Assembly (NCBI GenBank): GCA_020152595.1
Contig: JAIGNY010001641.1
Coordinates: forward strand, 415,001 to 479,000
Reading direction: 5' to 3'
Origin: Chiridota heheva
Taxonomy: Eukaryota; Echinodermata; Holothuroidea; Apodida; Chiridotidae
Length of the DNA: 64,000 nucleotides
Part shown: in pieces, positions 11,370 through 23,569 of the stretch
Layout of the letters: each line of letters starts with the position of its first letter
Position numbering within the stretch: position 1 is the first letter of the stretch
Translations under genes and position numbers: made by a program
Notes under the pieces: generated by a model
The model's database searches: none
The model's input: the letters and a program-made list of their open reading frames with translations, nothing else
What the model was told of the DNA's origin: nothing

Positions 11370-12510
11370 TTTGGTTTTCATGATTTATGAATGGTGTACA
11401 TTCAAGTGACTTGGCATAGGGGTAGAGGACATTGGTACTGTTCAAATGAGCATGATTGGGGGTTGTGTGCGAATACTAATTAGCTTATTTGCATAACAAT
11501 GAAAATATTTGTCAGGTTATTAAGTTTTGAGTTTTGGTTCAAGTTTTTAGTTCAAGTTTTTGGTTCAAGATGTGACTTGGCATAGGGATGGAGGACATGG
11601 GTACTGTTCAAATGAACATTATTAGTGGGTTGTATGTGCATGTTAAGCACGGGTTTATTTACATAACAATGAAAATATTTGTAACAATTTAAAGTTTTGG
11701 TACAAAAGTTTATATTAACTTAAGTTATGAATGATGTACATTCATGTAACTAAAGGCACAGGGGTAGAGGACATGGGTACTATTCAAATTAGCATGTCTG
11801 GGGTATTGTATGTGCATACTAATTAGCTGTTTTGCATAACAATGAAAATATTCGTATCTATGATATCTCTTAAATTGAAGCTGGAGTGGGGATTTTGTTT
11901 ACACAAATGATCATATGTATGAAGACCATTGTCTCCCCTTCTTGGTGAGGTGTAGTGTGCATATCAATTAGGTTATTTGCATAACAATCGACTTTTGCAT
12001 AAAATATATTTAACCGTAGATAATAACTTGGTACTTGTTACATGGGTAGAGGACATGGGTACTGTTCAAATGAGCATGATTTGGGGTTGTGTGTGTATAC
12101 TAATTAGCTTATTTGCATAATAATGCAAATATGTTTACTATTCTTTTAAATTAAAGTTGAAGTGGGGATTTTGTTTTACACAAATGATCATATGTGAAGA
12201 CCATTGTCTACACTCAATGGTGAGTTATTTGCATAACAATAGACTTGCATACAAAATATTTAACTTGAGATAATAACTTGCTATTTGGTTCAGTGGTAGA
12301 GGGTATTGATGCTGTTCAGTTGAGCATTATCGGGGGATTGTGTGTGCATAATATTTAGCCTACCGTATTTGCTTACCAATGAAAATATTTGTATGTGTGG
12401 TATCTCTTGAATTAAAGTAGGTATGATGATTGTGCTTAAACAAATGATCATACAGTATATGTAAATAGCATTGTTCACACCAAATGGTGAAGTATAGTGT
12501 GCATTTGCTG
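11370..12510. repeat. Diverged tandem array of the ~0.3-kb repeat
   Basis: About four units, each with GGTAGAGGACATGGGTACTG, CAAATGAGCATG, TGCATACTAATTAGCTTATT and TTTGCATAACAATGAAAATA. Some also carry GATATCTCTTAAATT and ACACAAATGATCATATG. Divergence and partial units indicate an old array. Confidence 0.65.
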
Positions 12511-12769
12511 CAATAAGTTTGACCTGAGATCAAAAGTATATGACTTATTAACTTCACATTTTTAGTTTTGTAATGATATTGACATTCCTGACATGAATAG
12601 CAATACAAAATGTTTGTCTTGCCATGAATAAAGAAGCAAATAAAAGTATCCTTGCTTCTAAAGAATGTTAAATTAGGGGTTTGGGAAATATAAACAATAA
12701 GCAGAATGTGGGGTAGAAGATGACATGATGCTAAAGAACATAATGATAAAGTAGCTGAGTAATTAGGAT

Positions 12770-13140
12770 GAGGTTATGTAGGACAGGGTGGAATTGTAGG
12801 TAGGGCAGGGTGAGGTGGGATTTTGGTTAGGATGTATTGGCATGTTAGACAGAGTTTATTGCTGTGTAGAACATGGTGGGTTGGCATGTGGAACAGGATA
12901 GGTTGGCATGTGGAATAGGATGGGTTGGCATGTGGAAGAGGATGGGTTGGCATGTGGAACAGGGTGGGTAGACATGTGGGACAGGGGGAATGGCATGTAG
13001 TGGGATGTCATCTGGATTTCAGTTGTGATGTCATGTGGTCATGCAAGTGGTGGAATGACATACAGTATCTGGTTTTCAGGTGTTATTCCATGGAGTATTA
13101 CAGGTTGGGATGGAATGTGGGACAGTGGAATATGCATTAT
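12770..13140. repeat. Diverged ~20-bp minisatellite
   Basis: Units resemble GGATGGGTTGGCATGTGGAA, most regular at 12865-12970. The word order is related to the GATGCCATGTGGGACATG family but clearly diverged, so it may be a distant relative or independent. Confidence 0.6.
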
Positions 13141-14319
13141 TAGGGGTGAGGGGAATTGTATTGTTTTCAATGTTTAGTTTGTCATACGTTAAGCAATATT
13201 GTTTTGCAAAATTTTGCTTTAATATTATTGTACATTTTTCATGCTGCTTGACTTTGCTTGACACACATATTTTTTGTGTGTGTGGAACTTGTATTGCAAT
13301 CCAGGATGTAGTTCTGAGAATGTGTAGGGGCTGGGGGAGGGTACAGGCTGGAAAGGGGGTTTAATGGCATTCTTTCATTGACATTAGCAAGTCAGGGCCT
13401 GTCCTTTCTTTGTTATTCAATGGATAGAACTAAAAGAGGTGTTGTAGTTATAAAGACTGCTAGGTTTTACATGTTCTCCGAGTTAATGGGTGAGGTAACC
13501 TTGAGCTTTTTTTTGTCTTAAGATATCTGAGAAAACTCACAGATATTTTGAAGCTTGTAGTGCAAATGAAAATGTAAGTGCATTTTTTAAAGCTCATCCG
13601 CCTCTGCTACCTTATTGCTGTATATACTCTCTATAATGCCCATTCTCTATACTAGCTTTGAATTTAAGCATATTGTCCTGCCAACAGTTCTAGTTTATGT
13701 GGGGTATTCTCAAATTGGTACCGGTGTTATTCCTGTAATCCCATGGGAGGTGTTTATTCACAGTTCAACTTAGAGTTGGGTTTGTGATGTGGGTTTAGGT
13801 CATAAAAATTATTCATATGGTCACATTTATTCATGTTATTCAGTGATATATGTGCTTTGTGGGTATTTTGAGCACATTCTGTTTGGTTTTGTCAGGGATT
13901 TGATATAGTTTCTGTGGTACCTTGTGATGTTGAAAATGCAGTTGCCACAAATATCTTTGCAACTTTTGTTACATTTTCTGATGTATGCTGGGCAAGTATT
14001 TATGCTGATTCCTTTCTTTTTCAGTAGTTTCCACAGTCATCAGAGGCACTTTACTTTTTACTTTACTTTGTTACTCTCAGCCTCCTGCGCCGACTTAACA
14101 CTTTATTTTGGAGATGGTATCATTGATACGCTGTTTTGTGACAATAAATGTTTTGAAGTGTTGAACTGATTGATTTTTGACTGTTTTTGGACAACTTCCA
14201 AACTGTTCTCTAAAGGGGAAGAAAGAGTGAACCACAACAAGTAGACTTTCTAAACCAGTCACTTTCATACAAACAAATTTAGCCATGTTTGATCACTGAA
14301 CCACATCTTTAAGGGTATA
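13141..14319. other. Intronic sequence without recognised feature
   Basis: No exon with acceptable splice context and no clear repeat was recognised. Confidence 0.35.
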
Positions 14320-14900
14320 GGAACAGGTATAGAGGGATTTCATCAGGTGACTCTAACACAACTGGACTCCATTTTGCAGCTGTTGGCAGTTGCATTGTAG
14401 CGTTCACGTGTCTTTACACAGCTCAAGTCACTTCACATGTACAACAAACATACTACATGTTAACCTATCAGTACCAGTTCAGCGAATTTTACTTATTGCA
14501 GTTTTTTGCTCGCTTTTAATTTTTCTTCATATTTTCCTTAAGTAAGTTATATTTTCCCCGGGTATATGAAGAGTAACTTTAGCGCCATCTTATTGTTCGT
14601 TATACTTAGACAAAGCCTAGATAGCTGATAGAAAGTGCTCTCTGTAAATCCTGGTGTGTAAGGCCTAATGTAGGTTGAAAGCCATTGCGTGAGAAACCCA
14701 CTTCGAACGTTGATCAGGATCAGATGGAAATTGAGATAATGTCTTTTTATTTCCACGCACACATGATAGTACAACCAATGGCACAACAAGGTTCCAGCAT
14801 AATTACCTTACAAAAATACGTATGTGAGTCTAATTAATTGTACAGCAGACAAGAGTATAGTTTAATTCGAAAAAATGACCGCTGAAGCACCCTTTTATTC
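14320..14900. repeat. Dispersed repeat, copy lacking the hAT insertion
   Basis: From GAGGGATTTCATCA through CCACTTCGAACGTTGATCAG and CAGATGGAAATTGAGA to CCGCTGAAGCACCC, this aligns with 58040-58440 joined to 61757-61930. The join falls inside CACACATGATAGTACAAC here, so this copy shows what the other looked like before the hAT insertion. Confidence 0.7.
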
Positions 14901-15411
14901 ACTAGAAAGCTATTTAGATTCTCAGCAGCACCTTCTTTGGCCTGTAGCTTCTGGCCGAGCTGTGGCTATAATCTTAGTTTCAAGAATATTTTTAATATGT
15001 AAAATTTGTGATGCATGAAAGAGAAGACAGCTGAAAATCTTTCATGTGAATATTTTAATTTTTGTTCTGAAGTTCAGTCACCATAAATTATCAGACTAGA
15101 CTTGTCTAATTCTCCTACTTATGTTTGGTTTAGGGCATGATTTCTTAATTAACTTTTTCTAAGGGCCACCATTTGACAACAGCCTCAGACTGCAGGCCAA
15201 TTGCATGGCAAAACCAGCATCACATGACAAACAAAATCCTGCCATTTTATAGCGGAACTAAAGATACAATTTGATTTGATAAGCCGCTTGTGAAGGCTGA
15301 TCTGCCTTGCAAAAATCCAAAATAAACGAGGATTTTTGCGATTTTTACCGATCTTATTTGGATTGATCTGGACGTACTATATAAATTTTCCCAACTATGA
15401 TTATTGTTCGC
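14901..15411. other. Intronic sequence flanking the 22-bp minisatellite
   Basis: No coding segment seen. AAGGGCCACCATTTGACAAC (about 15160) has the GGGCCA wording common near ends of hAT-type elements, so part of this stretch may belong to the element from which the adjacent minisatellite grew. Confidence 0.3.
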
Positions 15412-16565
15412 GGGCCAGATTGGATTGTCTGGCGGGCCAGATTGGATTGTCTGGCGGGCCAGATTGGATTGTCTGGCGGGCCAGATTGGATTGTCTGGCG
15501 GGCCAGATTGGATTGTCTGGCGGGCCAGATTGGATTGTCTGGCGGGCCAGATTGGATTGTCTGGCGGGCCAGATTGGATTGTCTGGCGGGCCAGATTGGA
15601 TTGTCTGGCGGGCCAGATTGGATTGTCTGGCGGGCCAGATTGGATTGTCTGGCGGGCCAGATTGGATTGTCTGGCGGGCCAGATTGGATTGTCTGGCGGG
15701 CCAGATTGGATTGTCTGGCGGGCCAGATTGGATTGTCTGGCGGGCCAGATTGGATTGTCTGGCGGGCCAGATTGGATTGTCTGGCGGGCCAGATTGGATT
15801 GTCTGGCGGGCCAGATTGGATTGTCTGGCGGGCCAGATTGGATTGTCTGGCGGGCCAGATTGGATTGTCTGGCGGGCCAGATTGGATTGTCTGGCGGGCC
15901 AGATTGGATTGTCTGGCGGGCCAGATTGGATTGTCTGGCGGGCCAGATTGGATTGTCTGGCGGGCCAGATTGGATTGTCTGGCGGGCCAGATTGGATTGT
16001 CTGGCGGGCCAGATTGGATTGTCTGGCGGGCCAGATTGGATTGTCTGGCGGGCCAGATTGGATTGTCTGGCGGGCCAGATTGGATTGTCTGGCGGGCCAG
16101 ATTGGATTGTCTGGCGGGCCAGATTGGATTGTCTGGCGGGCCAGATTGGATTGTCTGGCGGGCCAGATTGGATTGTCTGGCGGGCCAGATTGGATTGTCT
16201 GGCGGGCCAGATTGGATTGTCTGGCGGGCCAGATTGGATTGTCTGGCGGGCCAGATTGGATTGTCTGGCGGGCCAGATTGGATTGTCTGGCGGGCCAGAT
16301 TGGATTGTCTGGCGGGCCAGATTGGATTGTCTGGCGGGCCAGATTGGATTGTCTGGCGGGCCAGATTGGATTGTCTGGCGGGCCAGATTGGATTGTCTGG
16401 CGGGCCAGATTGGATTGTCTGGCGGGCCAGATTGGATTGTCTGGCGGGCCAGATTGGATTGTCTGGCGGGCCAGATTGGATTGTCTGGCGGGTTAGATTG
16501 GATTGTCTGGCGGGTCAGATTGGATTGTCTGGCGGGTCAGATTGGATTGTCTGGTGGGCCAGATT
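15412..16565. repeat. Homogeneous 22-bp minisatellite, 52 units
   Basis: The unit is GGGCCAGATTGGATTGTCTGGC. Counting from 15412, 49 units read identically up to 16489. Three variant units follow (GGGTTAG, GGGTCAG, GGGTCAG...CTGGT), then a partial unit. The unit has no stop codon in any forward frame and 22 is not a multiple of three. All three + frames therefore stay open and give the same 22-residue cycle (beginning GQIGLSGGPDWI). I treat this as a repeat, not a gene. The downstream GCCCGCGGGC palindrome and CTATTAAAAATCACTG resemble hAT element ends, so the array may have grown from a short GGGCCAGATT motif within such an element. Confidence 0.92.
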
Positions 16566-16902
16566 TAGCCCGCGGGCTGCCTATTAAAAATCACTGGTTT
16601 AGGATTATGTAATGGAGATTTAAAACCACCCAGTCATATTCAACTTTTTCTCAGCTTCAAAAAGATTGCTGCTGCATGATTGAAAAACATTAAGTTCCCA
16701 TGAGGAACTTCAAAGGTCTAATTGTGATTTTGCAAATTTGAAGAAAAAAAGATTTCCATAACAACAAGTTCTATTAGGCTTATTAAACTTTTTGCTATTT
16801 TTATGGTTGTCACGCAAAGTTCCTCCAATTGAGCTCAAGTTGTTTCTATATCTGTCCAAAGATCTTATGCTTATTCTCTCTCTCTCTCTTCATGCATCCC
16901 AG
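16566..16902. other. Possible hAT-type element end and intron 1 acceptor region
   Basis: Contains GCCCGCGGGC at 16568-16577 and CTATTAAAAATCACTG, wording often seen at hAT termini, then unremarkable intron. A (TC)n tract at about 16872-16890 is part of the acceptor for exon 2. Confidence 0.35.
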
Positions 16903-17132
16903 ATAAGCAAATAAGAATTCTGCAGTTGGATACATCACGGGTCTTCCCCCAAATCATGAGCACCATCTTGTTTCCTGGCTTCCAGCAGCAAGTCCCAGAG
17001 CCGGCTTCCTATGTGTACTATCTGATATCGTGGAAGGTACCAGCTCATGTCACAGTGCGCTTTACCGACTTCTTTCTCTTAAAGAGAGATGGCAACTTCT
17101 CAGAATGTGGGGAGAATGGAACGCATTTTAAG
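16903..17132 (+). CDS. Exon 2: CUB-like extracellular segment
   Basis: The exon follows a (TC)n-rich acceptor ending CATCCCAG at 16902. It is open for 76 codons after a split first codon and ends AAG before the donor GTGAGA at 17133, in phase 0. The peptide contains ILFPGFQQQ and, further on, YLISWKVPAHVTVRFTDF. This is the alternating hydrophobic beta-strand pattern of CUB-type domains (x-W-x-V-P-x-x-x-x-V-x-F-x-x-F). One Cys (SECGE) and two N-glycosylation sequons (NFS and NGT) suit an extracellular location. From memory of the family, the Y-P-x-G-F...W-x-x-V-P-A-H arrangement recalls CDCP1, but that assignment is tentative. With exon 1, residues 52-127 of the predicted protein come from here. 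Confidence 0.66.
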
Positions 17133-18660
17133 GTGAGATACGCATTTTTGTCATGTTATGATTCGTGTACAAGTGACAGTTCTTATTCAATTGTCAAGTA
17201 AGTATTCACTTTGTGAGAATTGAATTATCATGATCTAGGCTTGGGTGTGCGTAGCTCAACATAGGTTTATGCAAGCTCACTGCAACTCCTAGTAACCAGC
17301 AGTGAGCTTTTAGTAACTAGCTTGAAAGATCTATCAAAGTAGCCTCCTTTCTTTTGTTTTATGAACTTGCTCAATTGCAACTTATATGTATTTTGTATGG
17401 CAAGGGAGAGTATTGCGTGGTCAATTGAAATTCAAAGTGTTTTAGATTTTGTTTATAAACTTTAGTGAACAAATACTCAGCTCTAATGCATTCCAACATG
17501 TATTTACATGAATCTTGCAGAATCTTCATGTAAATATTTATACATTTTTTTTTTCTTCTTCAACATTTTCCTGCCAATTTTTGTGCCAATGTTGAGTTGA
17601 CCAAATGTTGAGTTGAACAATGGACCCTCACCCAGATCCATCTCTGCTTAGATATTTTAGGTAAAGTTTAATCCATTTGATCCATTAAGCTTATAGGACG
17701 GATACTTATCCCCGGTTTCCAATGGCGCAAGCAGATGAAAGCACATGACTCCCCTGGATGGGACACCAGTCCATCAAAGGTTAACTCGATCCCCATCACT
17801 GGTATCAAAGTCGGTCAAGGGAATCCCACGATATGATCAAAGGAAGGAAGTGCTTTACTTTTTGTCTGCTGTTTGAAAGCATTTCCATGACAACGGAAAT
17901 GCAAATATATTTAAGATTTCTAAGAGTTGCCACACTCACTAAGCAGTATAGACTGATTGAAGTCAATAAAACTTGATTTATTGCAGTTCGGACTATTCTC
18001 CCTTTTGGGAGAAAAATCTCCCAAATGGGCGAATCTGTATGTTAATTATATTTTGTTGCGCATCCCACTGGCTCATTACATCATTGTGTTACAGTTTAAT
18101 CAGTCGCTTCATTAGTTGTCTACATATACACTTCAGCGCTGTACCAGCACACGTACGGTCAGCCCTAACAGAAACAGTTTAGTTGTGAGATTGTATCGCT
18201 GATGTTTTCTGTGTGTATTATGCCATCTGACTGTGGAAGTATGAGTCATACACTTTTCAAACAAATGAAAATCAAGCCCCAAAAGGTTATTGATAAATGT
18301 TTTTCGGGATCTCAAATTTGTTGCAGCTTGTCGAAAACACCTAAAACACCTCACGGTAATTCCAATTAGTACTAATTAGATGTGAGAAATCTCCATATTC
18401 AATAATGCATAACTTTTCTTTAGTAGAAGGTATTGATTTTAAACTTCTGGAGGTTATAGATATTTGCCATAGAATAGGAATATGGGCATTCACAGGACTA
18501 AACAATTTCATTCAGTTAATTATTATTAATTAACAAAATTGATGATTTCCTTAACAAGCATAATATTGAACATCGACAGAAAGTCATCCAATTATCCAAA
18601 ATATGGTTTTTAATAGGTCTAAGTACCATGGAATCAATTTATTTTTTATTTCTATTGCTT
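17133..18660. other. Start of intron 2, mostly unannotated
   Basis: Around 17700-17830 is a phrase with CCCCTGGATGGGACACCAGT and CCATCAAAGGTTAACTC, a wording I associate with dispersed repeats of marine animals. Nothing else was recognised. Confidence 0.35.
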
Positions 18661-18934
<274 letters not shown>

Positions 18935-19094
18935 ACACACATTATTCAGACACTTGACAGAAATGACAAAAAGCAAAGGAATCCAAGTTCATTGGCAGCA
19001 AATGCCACAACTTTTATTAATAAAATTGGCAGCACCTGCAACAAAATAAAATACCACTTTGGCAGAACCAGCCACAAAATATAAACTTACCAAC

Positions 19095-19250
19095 CAAAAT
19101 GATGGCCAAAATTATTGCCAAAATGATGGCCCAAAATCATGGCCCAAATTACGTGACAAAATGATGGCGAAACCAGACAAAATGATGGCAAGATATGTGC
19201 CAAAATGATGACGAAACTGGCCAAAATGATGGCCTAAAACCAAAATAATG
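19095..19250. repeat. Short tandem CCAAAATGATGGC repeat
   Basis: About ten irregular ~13-20-bp units (CAAAATGATGGCC, CAAAATTATTGCC, CAAAATCATGGCC). It lies 3' of the SGNH-like reading frame on the minus strand, where the terminal region of a Ngaro-type element would be expected. Confidence 0.7.
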
Positions 19251-19489
19251 GCCTTGCCACGGGTCCCTGAGATATAACTATGAAAAACAATTGCTCCCTG
19301 AGCTAATTTGAGGCAAACATATAATATATCATACATGGCATGAATAATAGGTAAAATAGGCCATAAATTTGGAAACGACGCTAGAAAACGACAGCACCAA
19401 TCCCACGAAGTGGGATCAGCCAGACAAAAGTTGTCTGATAAAAACACAATAAATTAGCAAGGAGGATATGAAACTACGGATGAAATAAT

Positions 19490-20090
19490 CTAAATATGGC
19501 ACCAACAAAAATACATTGAATCAGAAGGGGATACTGGAAAACTGTGGGTAGAGTCTAAATAAGGACAAACCCAGCTGCAAATCCGAGAGGAACAGATCCT
19601 GCCCTTGGTCCGAAAGATGCACCCCATCATTCCTAAAAAGATGATTGCCGTTCCAAACAAAAGAGGGATGACGAATATTATGCCCCCATTCCTACCATAA
19701 GCCACACTAGCCCGCTGATTGATGGCCTTAGGTACTGTTTCCACCATACCCTGGTCCCAGGCACCCATGTAAGTAGCCCTTGAACCAAACCAGGTGTCAC
19801 CAGGCACCAGCTCCTTCACTATGCCAGTGGCTGCAAGAATGTTAGTTATATCAGGTGGGCTGGGCAGGACACAAGATCATAGGTGTCCAATTAGTAGATT
19901 ACCACCCAATTAGGCAACCGGCTCCTCTCCACTTGGCCAACAAAATCCCTAAACCGGGCTGAAAACCTGCTGAGCTTCATCCCTGAAAACCTCACCATAC
20001 AACAGTGGTTTAGGACATCTCCAAATTGATGTCTGTTCCATGTTTCACTGAATAGATGGCTGCCCACCAGACAATACTATCACCCTCTAT
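19490..20090 (-). pseudogene. SGNH/GDSL hydrolase-like ORF of a Ngaro-type retroelement, decayed
   Basis: On the minus strand, EGDSIVWWAAIYS (about 20090-20050) carries the GDS nucleophile motif of SGNH hydrolases. LDTYDLV (about 19890-19865) matches the family's LGTNDLV block with the catalytic-block Asn replaced. DGVHLSDQG (about 19630-19600) is the final Asp-x-x-His block, but in a different frame from the preceding KELVPGDTWF...GAWDQGMVE. At least one frameshift and a stop therefore break the ORF. Hydrolase ORFs of this type accompany some Ngaro tyrosine-recombinase retrotransposons in vertebrates and echinoderms. The RNase H-type fragment upstream at 21298-21440 fits that. The family is inferred from motifs only. 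Confidence 0.6.
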
Positions 20091-20399
20091 CCAAACAATG
20101 TCTAAACTAAAAAAACAGTTCAGATAAATGTTATACTCATCGTAAGCAAAACAATTAACCGTTCCCAAACACTAAAGGACAGACCCGTGCTCTGTATGAG
20201 CCACTAAACTTGACTGGGTAAAAAGATTGGACGGGGACAAATATTCTTCAAGAAACAATTAGACTTTACCTGCACCAAGCCTGAATCTGAGCACTGGAAA
20301 AACTTAATAATGCTGCAGGTAGCAGTTTAATCTGAAAGGAATGTTGACTGAATCGGAGCAGCAACCAAATGGCCCACCATGGAATTTGCTTTGCATAAC

Positions 20400-21235
20400 A
20401 CCTTTGAAAACTGATGCCTGGTGACAGGCTAGTGAGCATCTGAAAACCAAAGGACTAGTCAGCGGCCACAGGGTAGTGAGCATCTGACACCAAAGGACCC
20501 ATCAGCGGCCACAGCTGAAAACCAAAGGACCCGCCAGCTGCCACAGGGTAGTGAGCATCGAAAACCAAAGGACCTGTCAGCGGCCACAGGGTAGTGAGCA
20601 TCTGAAACCAAAGGACCAACCAGTGACCACAGCTGAAAACCAAAGGACCCGCCAGCTGCCACAGGGTAGTGAGCATCGAAAACCAGAGGACCCGCCAGCG
20701 GCCACAGGGCAGTGAGCATCTGAAAACAAAAAGACCCGCCACCGGCTACAGGCTAGTGAGCATCTGAAACCAAAGGACCCACCAGCGGCCACAGCTGAAA
20801 ACTAAAGGACCCGCCAGCTGCCACAGGGTAGTGAGCATCTGAGAACTAAAGGATCCGCCAGTAGCTACAGGCTAGTGAGCATCGAAAACCAGAGGACTCG
20901 CCAGCGGCCACAGGGCAGTAAGCATCTGAAAACAAAAAGACCTGTCAGCGGCCACAGGGTAGTGAGCATCTGAAAACCAAAGGACCTGTCAGCGGCCACA
21001 GGGTAGTGAGCATCTGTAAACCAAAGGACCCGCCAGCTGCCACAGGGTAGTGAGCATTTGTAAACCAAAGGACTCGCCAGCGGCCACAGGGTAGTGAGCA
21101 TCTAAGGACCAGCTGCCACAGGGTTAGTGAGCATCTGAAAACCAAAGGACCCACCAGCGGTCACAGGGTAGTGAGCATCTGAAAACCAAAGGACCTGCCA
21201 GTGGTCACAGGGTAGTGAGCATCTGAAAGAAGAAT
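20400..21235. repeat. ~44-bp minisatellite
   Basis: About 18 units follow the pattern GCGGCCACAGGGTAGTGAGC then ATCTGAAAACCAAAGGACC. Some units are shortened (CCACAGCTGAAAACCAAAGG), creating a partly regular higher-order pattern between 20500 and 20830. It occupies the place where a tyrosine recombinase would be expected between the RNase H-like and SGNH-like remnants. Open frames inside it are repeat by-products. Confidence 0.88.
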
Positions 21236-21297
21236 AACAAACAGTAAGATAATACACACACAAAAAAACATGAAGGAAGTAAGGTTAGTATAACCAA

Positions 21298-21440
21298 TCA
21301 GAGGGATGACAAACTGGTCATAATGGGGTCAACCTTAGGGGCCTGCTGCTTAGTCCCCATCTGAAACCGTGGTAGAGCATCTGCGATGCCGTTGCTTACC
21401 CCTGGCATAGCCTTAAACAAAATGTTAAATTGCAAAAACT
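21298..21440 (-). pseudogene. C-terminal RNase H fragment of a Ngaro/DIRS-like retroelement
   Basis: The minus strand reads MPGVSNGIADALPRFQM followed by QQAPKVDPIM. This matches the typical end of the RNase H region and linker (H-I-P-G-x-x-N-x-I-A-D-A-L-S-R-F-Q, then L-A-P-x-A-D-P) that precedes the tyrosine recombinase in DIRS/Ngaro-type elements. The conserved Ser before Arg is Pro here, and the upstream reverse transcriptase is missing. Together with the SGNH-like fragment on the same strand, it defines one decayed element spanning roughly 19100-21440. Confidence 0.6.
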
Positions 21441-21604
21441 GCACCAAAAAAAAACCACAAAATGGAGGTGGGGGTGGTGTGGGATGTTCTAGTTTTTTTT
21501 TATATTGGGAGGGGGACAAGGGGTATAATGCCATCCCCAAAAATATGGCCCCTTCCAGGATTCCAAATTGCTTTAAAGAAAAGGTTTCCCCCTAAATGGG
21601 ACTG

Positions 21605-21712
21605 CCTTGCCCCCACCATGGGTCTCTTGTCCCCAACATGGGTCTCTTGTCCCCAACATGGGTCTCTTTCCCCCAACATTGGTCTCTTTCCCCCAACATG
21701 AGACCCTTTGCC
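21605..21712. repeat. 20-bp tandem repeat, about five units
   Basis: The unit is CCCCAACATGGGTCTCTTGT with minor changes (CCACC, TTTCC, GAGACC). Confidence 0.85.
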
Positions 21713-22854
21713 CTTAAAATTTTAATCCTACTTACTGTGCCACAACATGAAAATGAAATTTGCATGAAATAGGTATATGGGCACTTGCACTACGAATTAG
21801 GGGTTGGTCTGTAAAGTTTCAGCCAAAATTACTATAAAAAGGACAATTTCATGTTTATCACGTCTTATTTTAGTGACCCATTTACTTGTTTATAATCCTT
21901 ACTTGTAAATAATCCCAGCTAATTTATAAGTGTTTTTATTTGCAAGGGATGCGCACTAGGCTATGCCTAATGTTAGTGAGCATGAAGTTTGAAAAATGCC
22001 ACCTGATTTCAGAAATTTAAAAAAGCATGCTATCCATTTCACCTGGTTGTGATATTCCCTGGGTCTCTTCTGGGTTGGGTCCAGGTACTAAAAGATCTCC
22101 ATCACTGTCAATAAGCCTTCTGGCTATTCCTCATCCTCACTTTCAATTTAAAACAAGATTCTGGATACACGTTCTTCTGTCATCTCACCGTAAATGTCAC
22201 TGGCAAAAAATCTAAAAGTTAACTCTAGTCACGTAGTTATAACACATTGTTAGAAATGATCGATGGTGTATATCTTCTATTGCAGCAATCCGTGTGAAAG
22301 GACATTTTTTTCTACAGTGTTTGGTGTTTAAAACCTTTCATTACGATATAGGGGTGGATTACAAAATTTTTACAAAAAGGGTCAAAAATCACAACATTTT
22401 ACAAATAATTTTAAAAAAATATGACTAGGTATGACCAAAACTTGATTAGATTTGGACAATATAACTTGTCTACATATTATATTATAATAAAAAAATTTAA
22501 AAAAATATATTTTTTTAATTTTCCAAGCAATTTGGTCAATTTTGCAAAAACATGCATTATATTTTTTGAGTATAGACCCCCTCCCTTCCCCACTAAAAAA
22601 ACAATATTATGAAAGATTTTTCCGAGATCTTTGCTATGAAACTATTCGCACCCTTATAGGATTTGGTAAGGTCCCGATTTTATTTTTGGTAAAAAAGCCG
22701 TTTAAAAACGGTGATATTAATGCCGCTTGGTAGAGTAAGGGTTAAAGATGGTAAATTGGATGGAAAAAAAAAGTTTGGAGCTGTTATTAAGCTTTTATTA
22801 GGCCCACTTTTCTCCAATAGAGGGCGCAGTTTCAAAAATTAATGATTAGATGAC
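21713..22854. other. Intronic sequence without recognised feature
   Basis: AT-rich sequence. No coding exon, RNA gene or clear repeat was recognised. Confidence 0.35.
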
Positions 22855-23040
22855 TTTGGTATACAGTATCATCAGTGCTGGTACTCACTCATTTAACAGG
22901 TGAGTGGAGGTGAGTGGGCTGAGGCAAGCAGGACAAAGGCAACACAGCTGCTCAGCCAGGAATCAAACCCAATACTTTTCATTCTGAACACCAGACTAGC
23001 TCCCAATCATTGAACCACTGCATTCCTCTTCTTAGATATA
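22855..23040 (-). mobile_element. tRNA-derived SINE, minus strand
   Basis: On the minus strand, CAGTGGTTCAATGATTGGGA (from about 23020) resembles an A-box head and GGGTTTGATTC (22970-22960) a B box. A body with GCTGAGCAGCTGTGTTGCC follows. There is no pairing acceptor stem, so this is a SINE and not a tRNA gene. Confidence 0.6.
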
Positions 23041-23330
23041 GCCCACTTATTATTATTTTGTGTTAGAATGTGTTTCCTGTTATCTCTCCACCATATAACA
23101 AAATGTTAACAACTAGCCACTGCAGCTGATACAAATATGTGTCAGCCTCAATAAACTATTCAAACTTGCCATCAATAAAAGTCAATGTACTTAAGTTTAT
23201 TCCCCACTGTTAATAATTAATCGCCTTCATGAGAAACATTTGTAGCTAGATGAAGGTGTCAGGAGAAATGAAGTGATGAAACAAATTTTTGCGTTCTTCA
23301 TTTATTTGATTGTAATGAATAATGATAAAT

Positions 23331-23390
23331 GCACAATTTGACCTTCGTTGTCGTGGTGCCGTTAAGACCTCATCAAACAAACAAACAAAC
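23331..23390 (+). mobile_element. Severely 5'-truncated LINE 3' end
   Basis: CACAATTTGACCTTCGTTGT through GTGGTGCCGTTAAG and (CAAA)n matches the 3' end of the LINE at about 44980-45030. It is flanked by AATAATGATAAAT on the left and AATAATAAAT on the right, a plausible imperfect target-site duplication. Only the final ~60 bases were inserted. Confidence 0.65.
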
Positions 23391-23569
23391 AATAATAAAT
23401 GGCTCTGGTTAATCACTAGATTTTTCTTAATCTGTCTTTCCATTATGATTGGTTTAATTTTTTAGTCTTGTACAAATTTGCCCATCCTTGATGAAGCTGG
23501 AGACATTAAAGTCATAAATCACTGGGATTCATGTCTTGCATGGGTGGCTGGCCATAAGGGAAATAGGTG

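Noticed and set aside
9186-11381. His/Met/Pro-rich open frames on both strands
   Set aside because: Low-complexity products of the ~21-bp minisatellite, open in several frames at once.
15412-16565. CRISPR-like array
   Set aside because: Units are contiguous with no unique spacers, and the setting is a eukaryotic intron. The same applies to the 35-bp and 44-bp arrays.
15336-16612. Long forward open frames of about 390-400 codons
   Set aside because: They are entirely the 22-bp stop-free unit read in three frames, with identical cyclic peptides and no start or splice context.
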